Counted from the first letter of the stretch, positions 1 through 10,508 are shown. The stretch is 37,648 nucleotides of DNA from Diphasiastrum complanatum (GCA_029204225.1 MU835624.1:1-37648), one strand, 5' to 3'. The notes: generated by a model not told the origin, from the sequence alone. Numbers and translations: made by a program.

Positions 1-702
1 GGCCAAGACAAGAGGGTTGAAATCGCCTGACTCTTAGATGTTAATATGCCAAATTTTGTGACAATTGGTGTTACGTCCATGTTCAGTACAAGGATTTGGA
101 ATAATCCTTGACATTAAGGCACTCTGCCCTTCACAGGGTACCCAATTTTTTTTATTGTATAAAAGAAATCAAGTGTGGTCCTTTCAAACATACATGCAAG
201 TCTGAGTCGCACTCAAATTTCAAGTGTTCATGACCACCATGGGTTTTTGGTAACTGGGGGGTCACCCAGCCCCTTCGGGGTTTGAGTATATTAGTTGCGC
301 TTAGAATAAATTCCAATTCAAGGGCCATTTCATAATTAATGACTTTGAAAGGACCCAGGCACTCCCATAGTGATCATGTGGAGCAATGCATGGTGTGTGA
401 TGGTCATATGCATGGAAGAGAGAATCAATAGTACTTAGTCTATCTATAAAAGTGTCCCTGGGTTATGCATGGCAACATGCACGAGCCTCTGGAGTCTATA
501 ATAGCCTAAAGGGAGCTCACCCACCCTACACTTCCAATTTCCAGGTTCTTGTTACCATTTCCACTCTTCTCCTACAATTATCCATCATGGCTTGGGGGTC
601 AGGCTCTGGGGATTGATCTGAGTTTTTGCTTGGTTGGGCAGAGTGGCTCTACCATGTCCTCTATGGTGTTTTTGTAAGCTAGATCCTAGTGTGATTCTTA
701 CA
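1..702 (+). mobile_element. Ty1/copia LTR, 3' portion (U3-R-U5), left end outside window or unclear
   Basis: The block ends in a terminal CA at 702, and 704-715 match the plant copia primer-binding site, so this should be the 5' LTR of a plus-strand copia element. A TATA box (TATAAA, 445-450) lies about 255 bp before the LTR end, a usual place for an LTR promoter. No clear TG start could be fixed inside the window (a TGTTA near 69 is only one option), so the left boundary is open. No gag or pol follows the primer site: the internal region is deleted or replaced by LINE-like sequence. Confidence 0.6.
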
Positions 703-703
703 T

Positions 704-715
704 TGGTATCAGAGC
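704..715 (+). other. Primer-binding site (initiator tRNA-Met type)
   Basis: The 12 bases read TGGTATCAGAGC, one base after the LTR's terminal CA. This is the standard plant Ty1/copia minus-strand primer site, complementary to the 3' end of initiator tRNA-Met. It fixes the element's orientation as plus strand. Confidence 0.8.
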
Positions 716-1911
716 CTTGGCCTACGACAATCAAAAGATGGAGTTAACGAACCCTTGATTCTAATTTTTTGCTTGCTCTTTCTTGCTTTTTGGATAGGAG
801 ATGGTTGCTTTCCCTTCTTGGTCAAGTAAGCTGTCTCTTAGTTTTTTTATCATTCCATGGATAGGAATCAGTGATTTGACTTTGTATGTCAAATTGTTTG
901 CGGTTTTTCCAAGCGTTTCTATCATTTTTTTTGTTAGAATCTTGATGTAAGCTTCGCAAAATGCAAAAGCTACTGTCTTTTGATGATTTCAAACTATATA
1001 TAGGCTATTAGGAAGTTATTATATCTGAGTTGGAAAATTACATGTTGTAATGTCAAAATTACTAAGCATTGTAGTTGATTTTTTTCAAAATTGATAGATT
1101 TTTGATGTTTTTTTGGCTATGAATTGATACTACAAGTAGGTTCATGTCACCAGTACTTTAGATGCTTGAACGTGGTGGTTTTTACTGTTGGAGGATCTAT
1201 ACGAGCTTGTATGAGGTTGAGAACTGTCAAAACTTGTGGAAAAACGGTGTTCTTTGGGCAAGAAACATGGTTTTAGCCCAAGATTTCAAATTTTCCAGAT
1301 AACAAAGTTATGAGCGTTTGAAGTTAACGGCAGTTTTCATGTAGAAAATCTTTGCATGGCACTGATGGATGTTGGTTTAGGCATTGTATACTGAGTGACT
1401 TTATCTAGTTGGTCATTGCATACACTGTATTGAGTGTTTAAACTCAGGCATATTTGAATTACGATGATTTGAGTGGTCATACAGATCTACATAATCAATA
1501 TTGATAACATATTAATGGTTCTTGGAATTCGGGATCCTTCAATAATGGAAATTTAATTTTTATGTAAATTGACTGGCTTGAAAAAAGTTGTGTTGCATGC
1601 GTTGCATGTCAATGTGGATATTGTATTAGTAATATAAGGTACTTAAATTGCTAGTTTGGTGGTTTGAGTCAATTGATTGGCCTTAAAAATTAGTAAAGAA
1701 AAAATTCTCAAAATAATGCTATTTATAGTAAAGTGAGTAATGCCTAGTCTCATTTGAAGCTATTTTAGAGTATTATTGGTTATTTTGAAATTGTCTTGAA
1801 ATAGTGGGATGGCCTTACTAAGTTCGAAAAGTCAGTCTAATTGAGGTCACTTTTGATTTTTTGCTATAGGGAATAGATACTTGAATCTTTTTTGCAAAGA
1901 TAACAATTTCC
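716..1911. other. AT-rich stretch without a recognisable gene
   Basis: Roughly 1.2 kb of AT-rich sequence with stops in all frames. It starts as the leader of the copia element primed at 704, but no gag similarity is seen. It probably represents decayed retroelement leader or intergenic or intronic DNA of the ABCC gene to the right. Confidence 0.4.
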
Positions 1912-1956
1912 ATTCTGATTGCCATCCTTCTTTATGCAGATGATGTGGCTTTAGTC
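1912..1956 (+). pseudogene. LINE (non-LTR) reverse transcriptase motif, tiny fragment
   Basis: The plus-strand frame here reads ILIAILLYADDVALV. It carries the YADD catalytic box in the context (LLYADDVAL) typical of plant L1-type LINE reverse transcriptases rather than copia (YVDD) or gypsy (YIDD). No other RT block is readable on either side, so this is a relic of about 15 codons. The short length makes chance similarity possible. Confidence 0.45.
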
Positions 1957-2223
1957 ATAATGATATGGGCTAAGCCTTCCATCCCACATCAGATCATTCT
2001 GGCTGAGTTTCCAGTCCCACTCTTTGATTATATGTGGTAAGGCGAAAGATGGCGTCAAGCTGTATGGTTTAGGGGAGAGAGAGATATGGTTTAGGGAAAA
2101 CTTCAAATATGTTTTTCTTTCTTTATTGTTATTGGAGACATTTCTCACGCTCCTACTTGCACCACACACTTCACATGTACTCTTTTGTCTTATATGCCTT
2201 TTAGCATGGAAAAGACATTAATG

Positions 2224-2226
<3 letters not shown>

Positions 2227-2279
<53 letters not shown>

Positions 2280-2285
2280 CTCTCT
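2227..2285. repeat. (CT)n microsatellite, 24 units plus an imperfect extension
   Basis: Uninterrupted CT from 2227 to 2274, one extra C, then five more CT units to 2285. It sits just upstream of the LINE ORF1-like region, where it could be a pyrimidine-rich element leader. Confidence 0.95.
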
Positions 2286-2400
2286 ATACAACAATTCTTG
2301 CCATCGCTAGCTGAGAGGCGGATCTCCTCACCAACGGACCTCCCGATGGCTACTTCTACATGCGATTAGAAGCCTGTCCAGCAATTAGCAGCCTGCCTTC

Positions 2401-2550
2401 CAGCGATGGCTCCAGTTCCATTGATCCCTATTTGCAACGACTAGCATCATGTCCAACTATGGTTCCATGTTCCAGTGATCCCTATTGCAACAACTAGCAT
2501 CCTGTCTAGCGATGGCTCCAACTATGGTTCCATGGTTGTAGTGATCCATA
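2401..2550 (+). repeat. Diverged direct repeats of about 54-66 bp
   Basis: Blocks starting GATCCCTATTTGCAAC (2423) and GATCCCTATTGCAAC (2477) and a third partial start at 2543 share the same following text (CTAGCATC, CAACTATGGTTCCATG). The motif GCGATGGCTCCA recurs at 2403 and 2509. The repeats are imperfect and precede an ORF1-like coding relic, so they may belong to a retroelement 5' region. Confidence 0.7.
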
Positions 2551-2699
2551 TCAGATTTCTTCCAGACCTGATTCATTGCTCTAATCTGCCATTGGAGCTT
2601 TGCTTCAGCTTCAGCCTCACAACCAGATCCACCTTCTCCTTCTCCTTCTCCTTCTATGCCTACTGTAGTTTCTATCCATCGAATCCTATTCTTCCCAAT

Positions 2700-3350
2700 A
2701 GTGAAACTATTGTAGCTATTCCATTGACTCTAGACACTCCAAAAACACCTCTTTCTTTCTCTCCATATACCTTGGTCAGTCTTCTTCGTGAAGATAAACT
2801 CCGTCTATTCGAATACCTTAACAATCACAGAGAGAAACTTGCTTCCCATGATTCTCTGCTTCTAGCTGTGCAATCGCACCTTCAGAAGGTAGATACTTCC
2901 ATGAAGAACTCAAGAATGAAGTTGCAATTATCAAAAGTGAAACTTCTTCCAAATCGCTACTTCAACTAGACTTTAGCTGCTCGAAAGTCAAGTGGAACAG
3001 CACCATACGGCTGTCCAATCATGGGCAGATGTAGTTAAAGGGGGTCATCTACAGTTATCTCTCCACCTTCGCCTTCACCTTCATTTATCTCAGCCACGTT
3101 CAATGAGAGTCGTCTGCAAGAGCACAAAGCTCTCAATGTTCGTGTAGAGGTATTCTGAACTCCCAAAATGCTGTTGAAGATGCTGAGAAGTTTTTGGATG
3201 AAAATCTTCAACACATAGCAAAGGTATGGAAACTGCCTGGCGACCTAAGAAGGACCCGGATACTCTTGTCATCCGCTTCACATCAGTGTCCTCACCAACA
3301 CCATGTTCCAAAAACACAGGAATACTCAAGGGCTTCTCATAAGAAAAGAA
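2700..3350 (+). pseudogene. LINE ORF1-like / retroelement nucleic-acid-binding protein relic
   Basis: Plus-strand coding pieces in shifting frames. A helical region (LLREDKLRLFEYLNNHREKL and following) at about 2785-2965 is followed by SWADVVKG at 3019-3042, a phrase common before the central domain of plant LINE ORF1 proteins. Then comes an RLQEHKALNVRV stretch near 3110-3147, then residues resembling the RRM-like core (DAEKFLDENLQHIAKVW near 3180-3230; DPDTLVIRFTSVSSP near 3257-3300). Several frameshifts and stops separate them. It ends about 100 bp from the ABCC splice donor and points toward it. The family is inferred from pattern memory only; an RNase-H-less DIRS or other retroelement is not excluded. 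Confidence 0.4.
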
Positions 3351-3448
3351 AGACAACACAAGTATATGATCATCCAAAACAGAAAAAGTATCATTGCATT
3401 TAAATAGATAACAACATTTCAAAAGCTTTTGCAACAGAAGAAAGAGAT

Positions 3449-3450
3449 AC
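3449..3450 (-). other. 5' splice donor (GT) closing ABCC exon
   Basis: On the minus strand the coding text ends ...GGCAAG|GTATCT, a good plant donor. The last codon before it is Lys of the conserved SGK(V) stretch after Walker A, a place where the protein family continues without a break. Past the donor the frame reads unrelated residues and stops, so an intron begins here. No matching acceptor plus NBD1 continuation is seen down to base 1. Confidence 0.8.
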
Positions 3451-5514
3451 CTTGCCAGATATCTTTTCCATTTCACCAAGAATACATGCCAACAGTGCAG
3501 ATTTTCCTGAACCTACAGCTCCCACAACAGCTACTAAGGAGCCTGATCTAATTTTCATAGAAATGTTGTGGAGTATGCACTTCTCTGCATCCAGCTGCCA
3601 CTTGAAAGATCCCTCATCAATGACAATTGCATATTCCTCTCCAAAAGGCAGCTTTTCTACAGCCATAGAACTCAATTCTTCACTTTCAAAAAATTTCACA
3701 AGCCGATTCAAAGAGACCAAGGCTTGAGCTGCAGCCATGATTGTTTGAGGAAATGATCTTAGAGGTTCTTGCACAATTCTGAATGTGGCAATGGCAGTAA
3801 AAACGTGACCAGCAGTAAGTGGCGCCCTTAGAAGAACACAGGTACCAAATGTCATCACAGATACTGCAAGTGGAGAAAGCCACAGCAGGAATATACTGAC
3901 AGATGCCAGGTACATAATTTTACTTATCCAGAAAAGTTCATCCAATCTAGCTTCCTCAATCTTATTGCAGAACCAATCTTGCCAGGCTTGCATTTTGATA
4001 ACTTTCATGTTTGCTAACGCCTCATTAGTAACTTTCAAACGATGATCTTTGCCGGCCATTATTTTGAAGTAAAAGCGCTGCTGCTTTGAAGCTATCCAGA
4101 GGCATATCGTCAATACCACCACCATAGTGCCCAAACCAGCCAATGTTGAAAGACCAACAACCCTAAAAAGTATGATAAGTGCTATCAAAATTTGGAGAGG
4201 CATGAACCACAGATCATGAACATTTGTGGTAAAGTTAGCAACTTCTAGCACATCCACAGACATATAATTAACAATTTGACCAGTTCCATGACTTTGTCTA
4301 GCAGAGTTTGAAAGGCTAAGAGTCTTTCGGAACACTGTCGCTATCAATATCGATTTGGCTGCCAGACTCAGCTTTCCTGAGATAAACTTTCTTTGATGAT
4401 CAGCAAGAACTTCGGTCAATTTTGCAGCAAACAGTATCAGGACAAGCTGTACTCCCTCTGTCCATGAACCATTCTGCTTGGCTGTGAAGTCGATAAACTG
4501 CTGAATCATCAGAGGTCCTATGTACATGACACCTAATTTCAAAATTGCAAGGCATCCTGTAGAAACAAACATGAGTTGAAGTGATTTGACTAAAGTCCAA
4601 ATGAGAGACTTGGTTCCCGGCAGCCACTTCCACTTCCCTTCAAATATCTTAAAAAGGCATTCCACCCTATCTTCCTTTCTCATATGTGGAATATTCTCAA
4701 TATGAAGAGGTTGCTTGCTGCCGATAACCAGAAGTGGATTTAGCCAATAAAAAGTTGCTCTGCTTACAAGTCCTGCTCTGGCATATCCAGTGACTTTCTC
4801 TTCTCTTTCATCCTTTCTCAAACTGATCTCAGGCAGCAAACGCTCAGATAGTCCGGAAGAACTCTTCAATATAGAGCTTCTTCTAACATGGATGTAATCA
4901 AGAATTAAGAAAGTGAACGTGCTAAGAATTGTTGTCAGTGCCAGCACTGTACTGATTAGAACTTGAACGGAAACTATTCCGCGAACGTATAAGTTTCTGA
5001 TGCACGAACCTAATATGATTCCAAAAATAAATATGTTGGAAATCCACCATCCTCGAATCACCGGGGTATGAAACGATGAAACATGTTGTTGGTCTTGTAG
5101 AAGGATGAAAGCAGATGCCAACCAAGTTATGGCTTGTGTGGCAGCGAACAGAAAGTCATTGAAAGCTACTCGTGACCACCGGCTTTGGTATCCAAGCAAA
5201 AACTGATGAATGGCCACACTTGCATGCACAAGGCAGATAGCTGCTGTCCAAACAATCAATAGCCAGAAATCCTTTCGTCTTCCAGAAACTCTGCATGGTG
5301 TATACCTTCCTGTAAATGTTTTCAAAAATCTGTACATGCCGATTGCTATAAAGGACAGGCAAAATGCAAGTTGCAGAGCTGAAAAAAACGTGTGCTGAAC
5401 GCATAACTCTGACACAAGAAGATGCATCCAGTCTGAAAAGGTAGCTGGCCACAAGCATCCTCTGACGGAACTAGAAGTTCTTAAGCACAAAAGAGCACAA
5501 ACTTTCGACGACAT
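3451..5514 (-). CDS. ABC transporter subfamily C (MRP-type), first coding exon; gene continues beyond or is truncated
   Basis: The exon encodes about 688 residues of an ABCC full transporter, which in plants moves glutathione, glucuronide, folate or phytate-type conjugates across the vacuolar or plasma membrane. Visible in order: TMD0 with five hydrophobic spans (about 44-64, 83-107, 118-139, 156-178, 183-206); the charged linker with the family signature YWLNPLLVIGSKQPL (256-270); TMD1 (about 310-600); and NBD1 up to Walker A GAVGSGKS (665-672), where the exon stops. ABC signature, Walker B, TMD2 and NBD2 are absent from the window; family members are about 1450-1530 residues. The first in-frame ATG is at 5514; an earlier GTG at 5529 was not used. 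A TTGCAG at about 5530 could instead be an acceptor for an upstream exon. No stop or frameshift interrupts the exon, so it may be functional. Substrate and orthologue cannot be told. Confidence 0.9.
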
Positions 5515-6590
5515 AGTGGAAAAAGGCACTGCAAGATGTGCAACTCAACGTATCAGCATCGGATGGAATCATAAGTACAAAATTCAAAATAAGTAGGCTT
5601 AAAATATCTCTAAAATGCAGACTGGTCTAATTAACACCAACTCAGAATGCAGAAAGCATCACTGTTTACCGGCCATCCTCTCTTATATTGACTGCCTCTT
5701 CGTCTATCCGTTTATCGGACACAATAAAAGTGCATAATATTCCTGCTACAACAAAGCGCATCATAAGTATGCAACGAAGTCACATTCTTCATATGTGCTG
5801 CTTCTTCGCTGGGTCTACAGACACAGCCTGATAACTCTCAACACATGCGAAACGTAGGGCATGATGTTTCTCGTTTATATGCTATCACGCTCGAAATATA
5901 CAAAAGAGCAAGGGCTTCATAAAATTCTTGTCGCAAAGCTATAATTCACTCTTTAACTTCTTGAAATCTACTATGTGCAGCGTTGCTATAGGCTAAGATC
6001 CAGCGACTGATCAGATAATTCTTCGGCAGATTCCGGGATGATGGCAAACACAATAAGCATTTCATGGAACGTGTATGGTCCGCTACATTCCCAAAAGATG
6101 GAGAAGTGTTGTGCTCTCGAAGAACATGAAAGGAAGTATCATATATCGTATGCACAGAGAGAAGTAGTGCTTGATGTTTGGCTCTTAGTCTGAAACTCCC
6201 AATAAGTTGAGAAGTCCACTCAAACAAGCAATAGCTTTGTAATGCCTTATTACATTTCAATCTACCCCAACACACCTTGAGGCTTGGACGGAGCAACGGT
6301 CTTTGAACGCATTAATATCCTACATGTTAAATTCGAATTCGCAATCAGGACGAGCAAGGAGGATCAGATGACAAACCGACAATGGCATTGACGACTGTAT
6401 CTGGCAATAAGTCAATCCATCTAACCAAGCGTCAGCTCACCAAAAATCTTTAAAATGTCATTATTTTCTGTATCTTAGCGAAGCGGGAGATCATTCTCAT
6501 CAAGTAATTTTCTGAGAATAGTGCAGAATAAGCTTTATTATTGTCTACTACCTACCAGCCTTTTTTTGGCAACCTTATTAGTAAATCACC
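5515..6590. other. ABCC 5' flank, no other gene seen
   Basis: This holds the presumed 5' leader and promoter of the minus-strand ABCC gene. The reading frames at 5946-6296 and similar have no family resemblance. No TE hallmarks were recognised. Confidence 0.5.
5680..5687 (-). promoter_or_regulatory. Candidate TATA box for ABCC
   Basis: On the minus strand this reads TATAAGAG, about 165 bp upstream of the chosen ATG, giving a plausible 5' leader of about 130 bases. It is only a sequence match; other AT-rich positions exist. Confidence 0.25.
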
Positions 6591-6591
6591 G

Positions 6592-6690
6592 GAAATCCAT
6601 ACAAGACCAGCACCAACAATTCACTGAAATGCATACAAGACCAGCACCAGCAAATCACCTGAAATCCATAAAAGACCAGCACCAACTCCA
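6592..6690 (+). repeat. Minisatellite, three units of about 34 bp
   Basis: Units begin GAAATCCATACAAGACCAGC (6592), GAAATGCATACAAGACCAGC (6626) and GAAATCCATAAAAGACCAGC (6661). Unit lengths are 34, 35 and about 30 bp, and they differ by a few substitutions. Confidence 0.9.
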
Positions 6691-7397
6691 CTTTTAGGAT
6701 GTCAACAAATCTAACGCCATCTCATTCACTTGATGCCAAGAAACAAGTGATCTATCAAACAGCAAATAGTTGATCTGTCAAGCGAATATCGTTGCCTCTG
6801 CCACACAATTGTGAGATCAAGAACGAGTCATCCGGGGCAACAAGCCCGCCGTCCAAACAAAACTCAAAGAAATCAAAGCACGACGAAGCCTCCTTGTCCT
6901 TGCATTTCATTATTGTTGTGCATGTTTGTTGTGTCCAAAGCACGATCAAAAGGCTACTTGCACTTTTGCAATCACCACTCCTATAATCATAATTATCATT
7001 GTTTTACTTGTTTGTTAATGCAATCCATATTCCAAGCTCCTTTGAATAATGCTAATGCTGATGCTGCTGCGCCTCCAACCTCCCTCGCTCCTGCATTGCT
7101 CCTCCATAACAAATTGATTCCTGTTGCCTTGGTATCACACGCTACTAGTGACTATTCGTTCAAAGGCTGAGCTGAGCTGATGTACCCCAGGCAGTTTTCC
7201 ATCTCATCAAGTCAAACGACAACGTGATATTTCTTGAATCTATACACACAATATAACATAATATGACTAGGTAGCTAATATGACTAGGTAGCTGGCGTGA
7301 GCAGGCCCGCTACTGGCTGTAGCATGCAACCTTCATGCACCGAGCCACCCTGCGACGAGATGCATTGAAGGCTACATGCTACTAGGTAGCAGGTTTC
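6691..7397. other. Intergenic, no gene recognised
   Basis: Open frames near 6792-7170 show low-complexity residues without a domain, and overlapping frames are equally open. A perfect 17-bp tandem duplication sits at 7259-7292. The stretch ends at the PPT-like bases preceding the copia A LTR. Confidence 0.4.
7259..7292 (+). repeat. Perfect 17-bp tandem duplication
   Basis: TAATATGACTAGGTAGC occurs twice head to tail (7259-7275 and 7276-7292). The core ACTAGGTAGC recurs once more at 7381-7390. Confidence 0.9.
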
Positions 7398-7411
7398 ATT
7401 TTTAGAAAGAG

Positions 7412-7997
7412 TGTTAAAATTGAAAAACAATCCATATTAGTTTCTTGGCTTGCTACAAATGTTGTATCATGCAAGTATGTAGCTCATTAATGCAAAATGC
7501 CAAGTTTGGCCTACACTTGTAAAAAGTTGGTAAAATTTCATGCATGACAAGTGGCAAATGTCACAGAGACTCTAGATGTCACTTTAGATGTCATTTTGGA
7601 ATGGATAGATGTGGTTCTACCTCGAGCTACCTCAAACTCCATAAATATGTGTAGCTCTCCACACAATCAATGATGAAGAACCAAAGTTTTGTAGCTATCT
7701 CATGTCATTTTGGATCTAAACAAATATTGCTTGTTATCTCTCTAGCTCTCTCTCTCTCTCTCTCTAATTCATGAGGCTAATGCTCATACACTGAAATTTT
7801 GTACTTTTATTCATTTTTTGATTCATTGCTATTATATTCTGTTGATTAGCATGCTAGATTGTGAATTAGCCATTTCTTCTAAACTAGATTTTGTTGATCA
7901 ATCTAAAATCAGGTTATAGTGCCAATCATAAAGCTTAATTAAGATTAGTCACTCTTGTGGACATTCCCCACACGTGTGAATTCTGAAAATTTTGTCA
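7412..7997 (+). repeat. Copia A 5' LTR
   Basis: It runs from TGTTAAAATTG to ...TTTTGTCA, 586 bp, followed directly by the degenerate primer site. It includes a short (CT)n (about 7745-7766). Relative to the 3' LTR it lacks about 208 bp after CAAGTTTGGCCTACA (near 7516). Confidence 0.85.
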
Positions 7998-8010
7998 TGA
8001 TATCAAAGCC
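7998..8010 (+). other. Copia A primer-binding site, degenerate
   Basis: It reads TGATATCAAAGCC against the copia form TGGTATCAGAGCC, two mismatches, directly after the LTR's terminal CA. Confidence 0.65.
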
Positions 8011-8775
8011 TCATTAAGCTTTGCATCCTAAGAACTTTGATTGTACAAGAAACTGAGAGCTAAATCAAGCAAAAAAGCAGTTTTGCAGTTTTTCTAACAT
8101 TTCTCTGAAGTGTATTTGGATCAAATCGGACTTGAACTGAATTTTTAGACCTGAATTGAGGTAGTACGGAATTCCGGAATTCTGCACGTGTGAAAGTCAG
8201 AGTTTTTCAGTCCCTTTGTTCTCCTTACTTATAGATCCAAAGATAGCAGTGTTATAGCTTGATGGAAAGCATTTGATCTATACTTTCCATAGAAATTGAA
8301 ACCAAATCAATTTGATGTGTCTAGCGAGAGTTATAAGCTCTTAAAGAGGATAGGGATAGGTCCAAAATCCGAGTGACAACATTTTGATTTGATTCAATTA
8401 TACTTTGTTCAGAATCCATTGTTTTGAGCATCCAACACAAGAAACTGTAGATCAAGATTAAGTTTGAAGTATTTGAACACCCTTTGAGCCTTCTGAGTGT
8501 CAATAGTGTTTTCTTTTGAAGTATTTCACACGTGCCAAAAGTAGGATTCAAACCAGCCAAAGTGTCTCAAACCACTTTTAGTGTCTGATCTAGATAACTT
8601 GTCTTGTGGAATATTTGAGATTCATCTCATATATAGTTGCAAGTGTTTCACATAGGAAGGTAGTTCAACCTTGAAAATACCTATAGTGAAAGAGAGCAGC
8701 AACTCTAAGTCTGATATGAACAAGCTCAAACATATCTCAATCCAATAACTAAGAAGTCTTCATTATAATGCATCT
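8011..8775 (+). other. Copia A untranslated leader
   Basis: About 765 bp between primer site and gag, with no coding similarity on either strand. This is long for a copia leader. Confidence 0.5.
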
Positions 8776-9609
8776 CAGGGAGGATATCTTTTAGAAGGCA
8801 GTGAAAGACTAAACACTTCTAATTACTCAATTTGGAAGTTAAGAATGAAGTCTGTTTTGATACTCCAGGATGTTATGGATATTGTGCTTGGTGTTGAGGA
8901 GGAGCCTCAAGCATAGGTTGAAATTCCTAAATATAAGAAGAGAGCTAGAATGGCTCTACATTTCATTAAGATGAATGTATCTAATAAAATTTTGAGAGAG
9001 ATAGGATCTTGCACTACAGCCAAAGAAGCTTGGGATGCACTAAAGACCATATATGAAGCAAAGAATACTTCTAGAATACTCACTCTTAGCAATCATATTT
9101 TTCAAAGTTTCCAAAGAAGTGAAGAGAGTGTATCTAACTATGTTCTGAGAGTTAAAGATTTACATAGAGAGCTTTTCAGTGTTGGTGTTACCATTAACCA
9201 AGTTGAGCTAGTTCAAGTCATACTGAATGGCTTGAGAGATGACTATGATAATCTTCTTTAGTCTTTTGCTATTAAGGAGGAGTTACCTAATCTAGAAACT
9301 CTCCAAGGAATTCTTATTTCTGAAGAATCTAGACAAAGCTATAAACTCTCCAAGATGAACAAACTTGAACATGGTGGAAGTGACAAAGCCCTCTTTTTCA
9401 AAGGCAAGCAGAAAGGAATGAGTAAAAACCAATTCTGTCAAGCATACAACAAAGACAAAGCCAAAGATCGAGATCAAGATGGTGGAGAGGATGAAACATC
9501 TCATCCCTCTAACTCAAAAACCAAGAAGAAGAAAGTGAAGTGCTTCTTCTATGGCAAAAAGGGGCACTATGCCTCTAATCGCTTTAAGAAGAAAAACCAA
9601 CTCAAGTAA
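8776..9609 (+). pseudogene. Copia A gag (UBN2-type) with zinc-knuckle relic
   Basis: The frame reads LLEGSERLNTSNYSIWKLRM, the usual start of plant copia gag. A helical core follows (TTAKEAWDALKTIYEAKNTS; VSNYVLRVKDLHRELFSVG; ILNGLRDDYDNLL) and then a Lys-rich tail with CFFYGKKGHYASNR. That is a CCHC zinc knuckle with its second and fourth metal ligands changed (C to Y, C to R). Two in-frame TAG stops (8914 and 9259) and no start ATG in register make this a pseudogene. Gag would form the particle and bind the RNA. Confidence 0.85.
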
Positions 9610-9705
9610 GCTAATCTCTCCAAAGAGATTGAAGAAGATTCTGTTGCAAGTGATGGAAAAGGATTACTTATGGTGTCCAGTTTTTCTTCATCACCTTTCA
9701 AGAAA

Positions 9706-9998
9706 GATGGAGCTTGGTACATAGACAGTGGCCTCTTCACATATGTGCTGTTCAAAGGAGTCATTTGACTCAATCTTACCTTTCAAATGACTCAAGAGAT
9801 CTATTTACACAGCTAATGATCATGAGTGTCCAATAGAAGGAATTGGCAACATTCCATTGAAACTTGCTTCTTCAAAAGTTCTTGCACTTTCTAATGTTTT
9901 TTTCATTCCAAAACTTACAAAAAACTTAATTAGTGTGGAAAAGTTGCTTGATAATGGTTGTGATGTAAAGTTCAACTCCAATACTTTTTTTTATCAAT
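9706..9998 (+). pseudogene. Copia A aspartic protease fragment
   Basis: The frame reads DGAWYIDSG, then after a one-base shift ASSHMCCSKESF, the copia protease active-site context (DSGAS). NVFFIPKLTKNLISVEKLLDNGC follows, the region leading to the gag-pre-integrase domain. The frame stops being copia-like at about 9998, where RNase H text begins in another frame. Confidence 0.8.
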
Positions 9999-10008
9999 TT
10001 CTATTATT

Positions 10009-10491
10009 GGTTATTCTGACTCGGATTTTGCAAGTGATAGAGCAAATCGAAAATCTACAAGTGCTTATGTCATATATCTTGGAGGAAACTTGATATCTTG
10101 GCTTTCCAAAAAGCAAGATACTGTATCACTCTCATCATGTGAAGCTGAGTACAAGGCGCTCACTACAACAACAAAGGAAGTGCTTTCGATCAAGAAGTTA
10201 CTAGTGGAGCTAAAGATAATTATGGAAGAAGATATACCTATGATCATGTGTGACAACATTTCAGCTCAAGCCCTTGCCAACAACCCAATATTCCATGCAA
10301 GGAGCAAGCATATCGAAGTTGCACATCACTTCGTGAGAGAGAAGCTCATTGGAGGTGAAATCAAATTGGAGCACATCGACACATCATCTTGCATTGTTGA
10401 TATGCTCACCAAACCTTTGAGCAAAAGTTCCTTCAACAAGCATAGAGCCAACCTTGGAGTTATACCAAGATCCATGTTCAAATCAATATAG
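10009..10491 (+). pseudogene. Copia A RNase H domain (3' end of pol)
   Basis: It starts GYSDSDFASD with the first catalytic Asp of copia RNase H. It continues with STSAYVIYLGGNLISWLSKKQ, SLSSCEAEYKAL (catalytic Glu), the MCDN box (catalytic Asp), ARSKHIEVAHHFVREK, and the element's usual C-terminal LTKPLSKSSFNKHRANLGV. The domain is uninterrupted to its stop at 10489-10491. RT and integrase that should precede it are missing, so it joins directly to the protease fragment. Confidence 0.9.
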
Positions 10492-10498
10492 ATCATTT

Positions 10499-10508
10499 TT
10501 AGGAGGAG
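10499..10508 (+). other. Copia A polypurine tract
   Basis: The purine-rich stretch TAGGAGGAG directly precedes the 3' LTR start TGTTAAAA and is the expected plus-strand primer. Confidence 0.7.

Noticed and set aside
5515-5529. Longer ABCC start at 5529
   Set aside because: That codon is GTG; the first in-frame ATG is at 5514 and a TGA lies a few codons upstream of the GTG.
5946-6296. Minus-strand open frame of 116 codons upstream of ABCC
   Set aside because: No family resemblance; composition like the surrounding non-coding DNA.
6792-7170. Two overlapping plus-strand open frames
   Set aside because: They overlap each other in different frames and neither has a recognisable domain.
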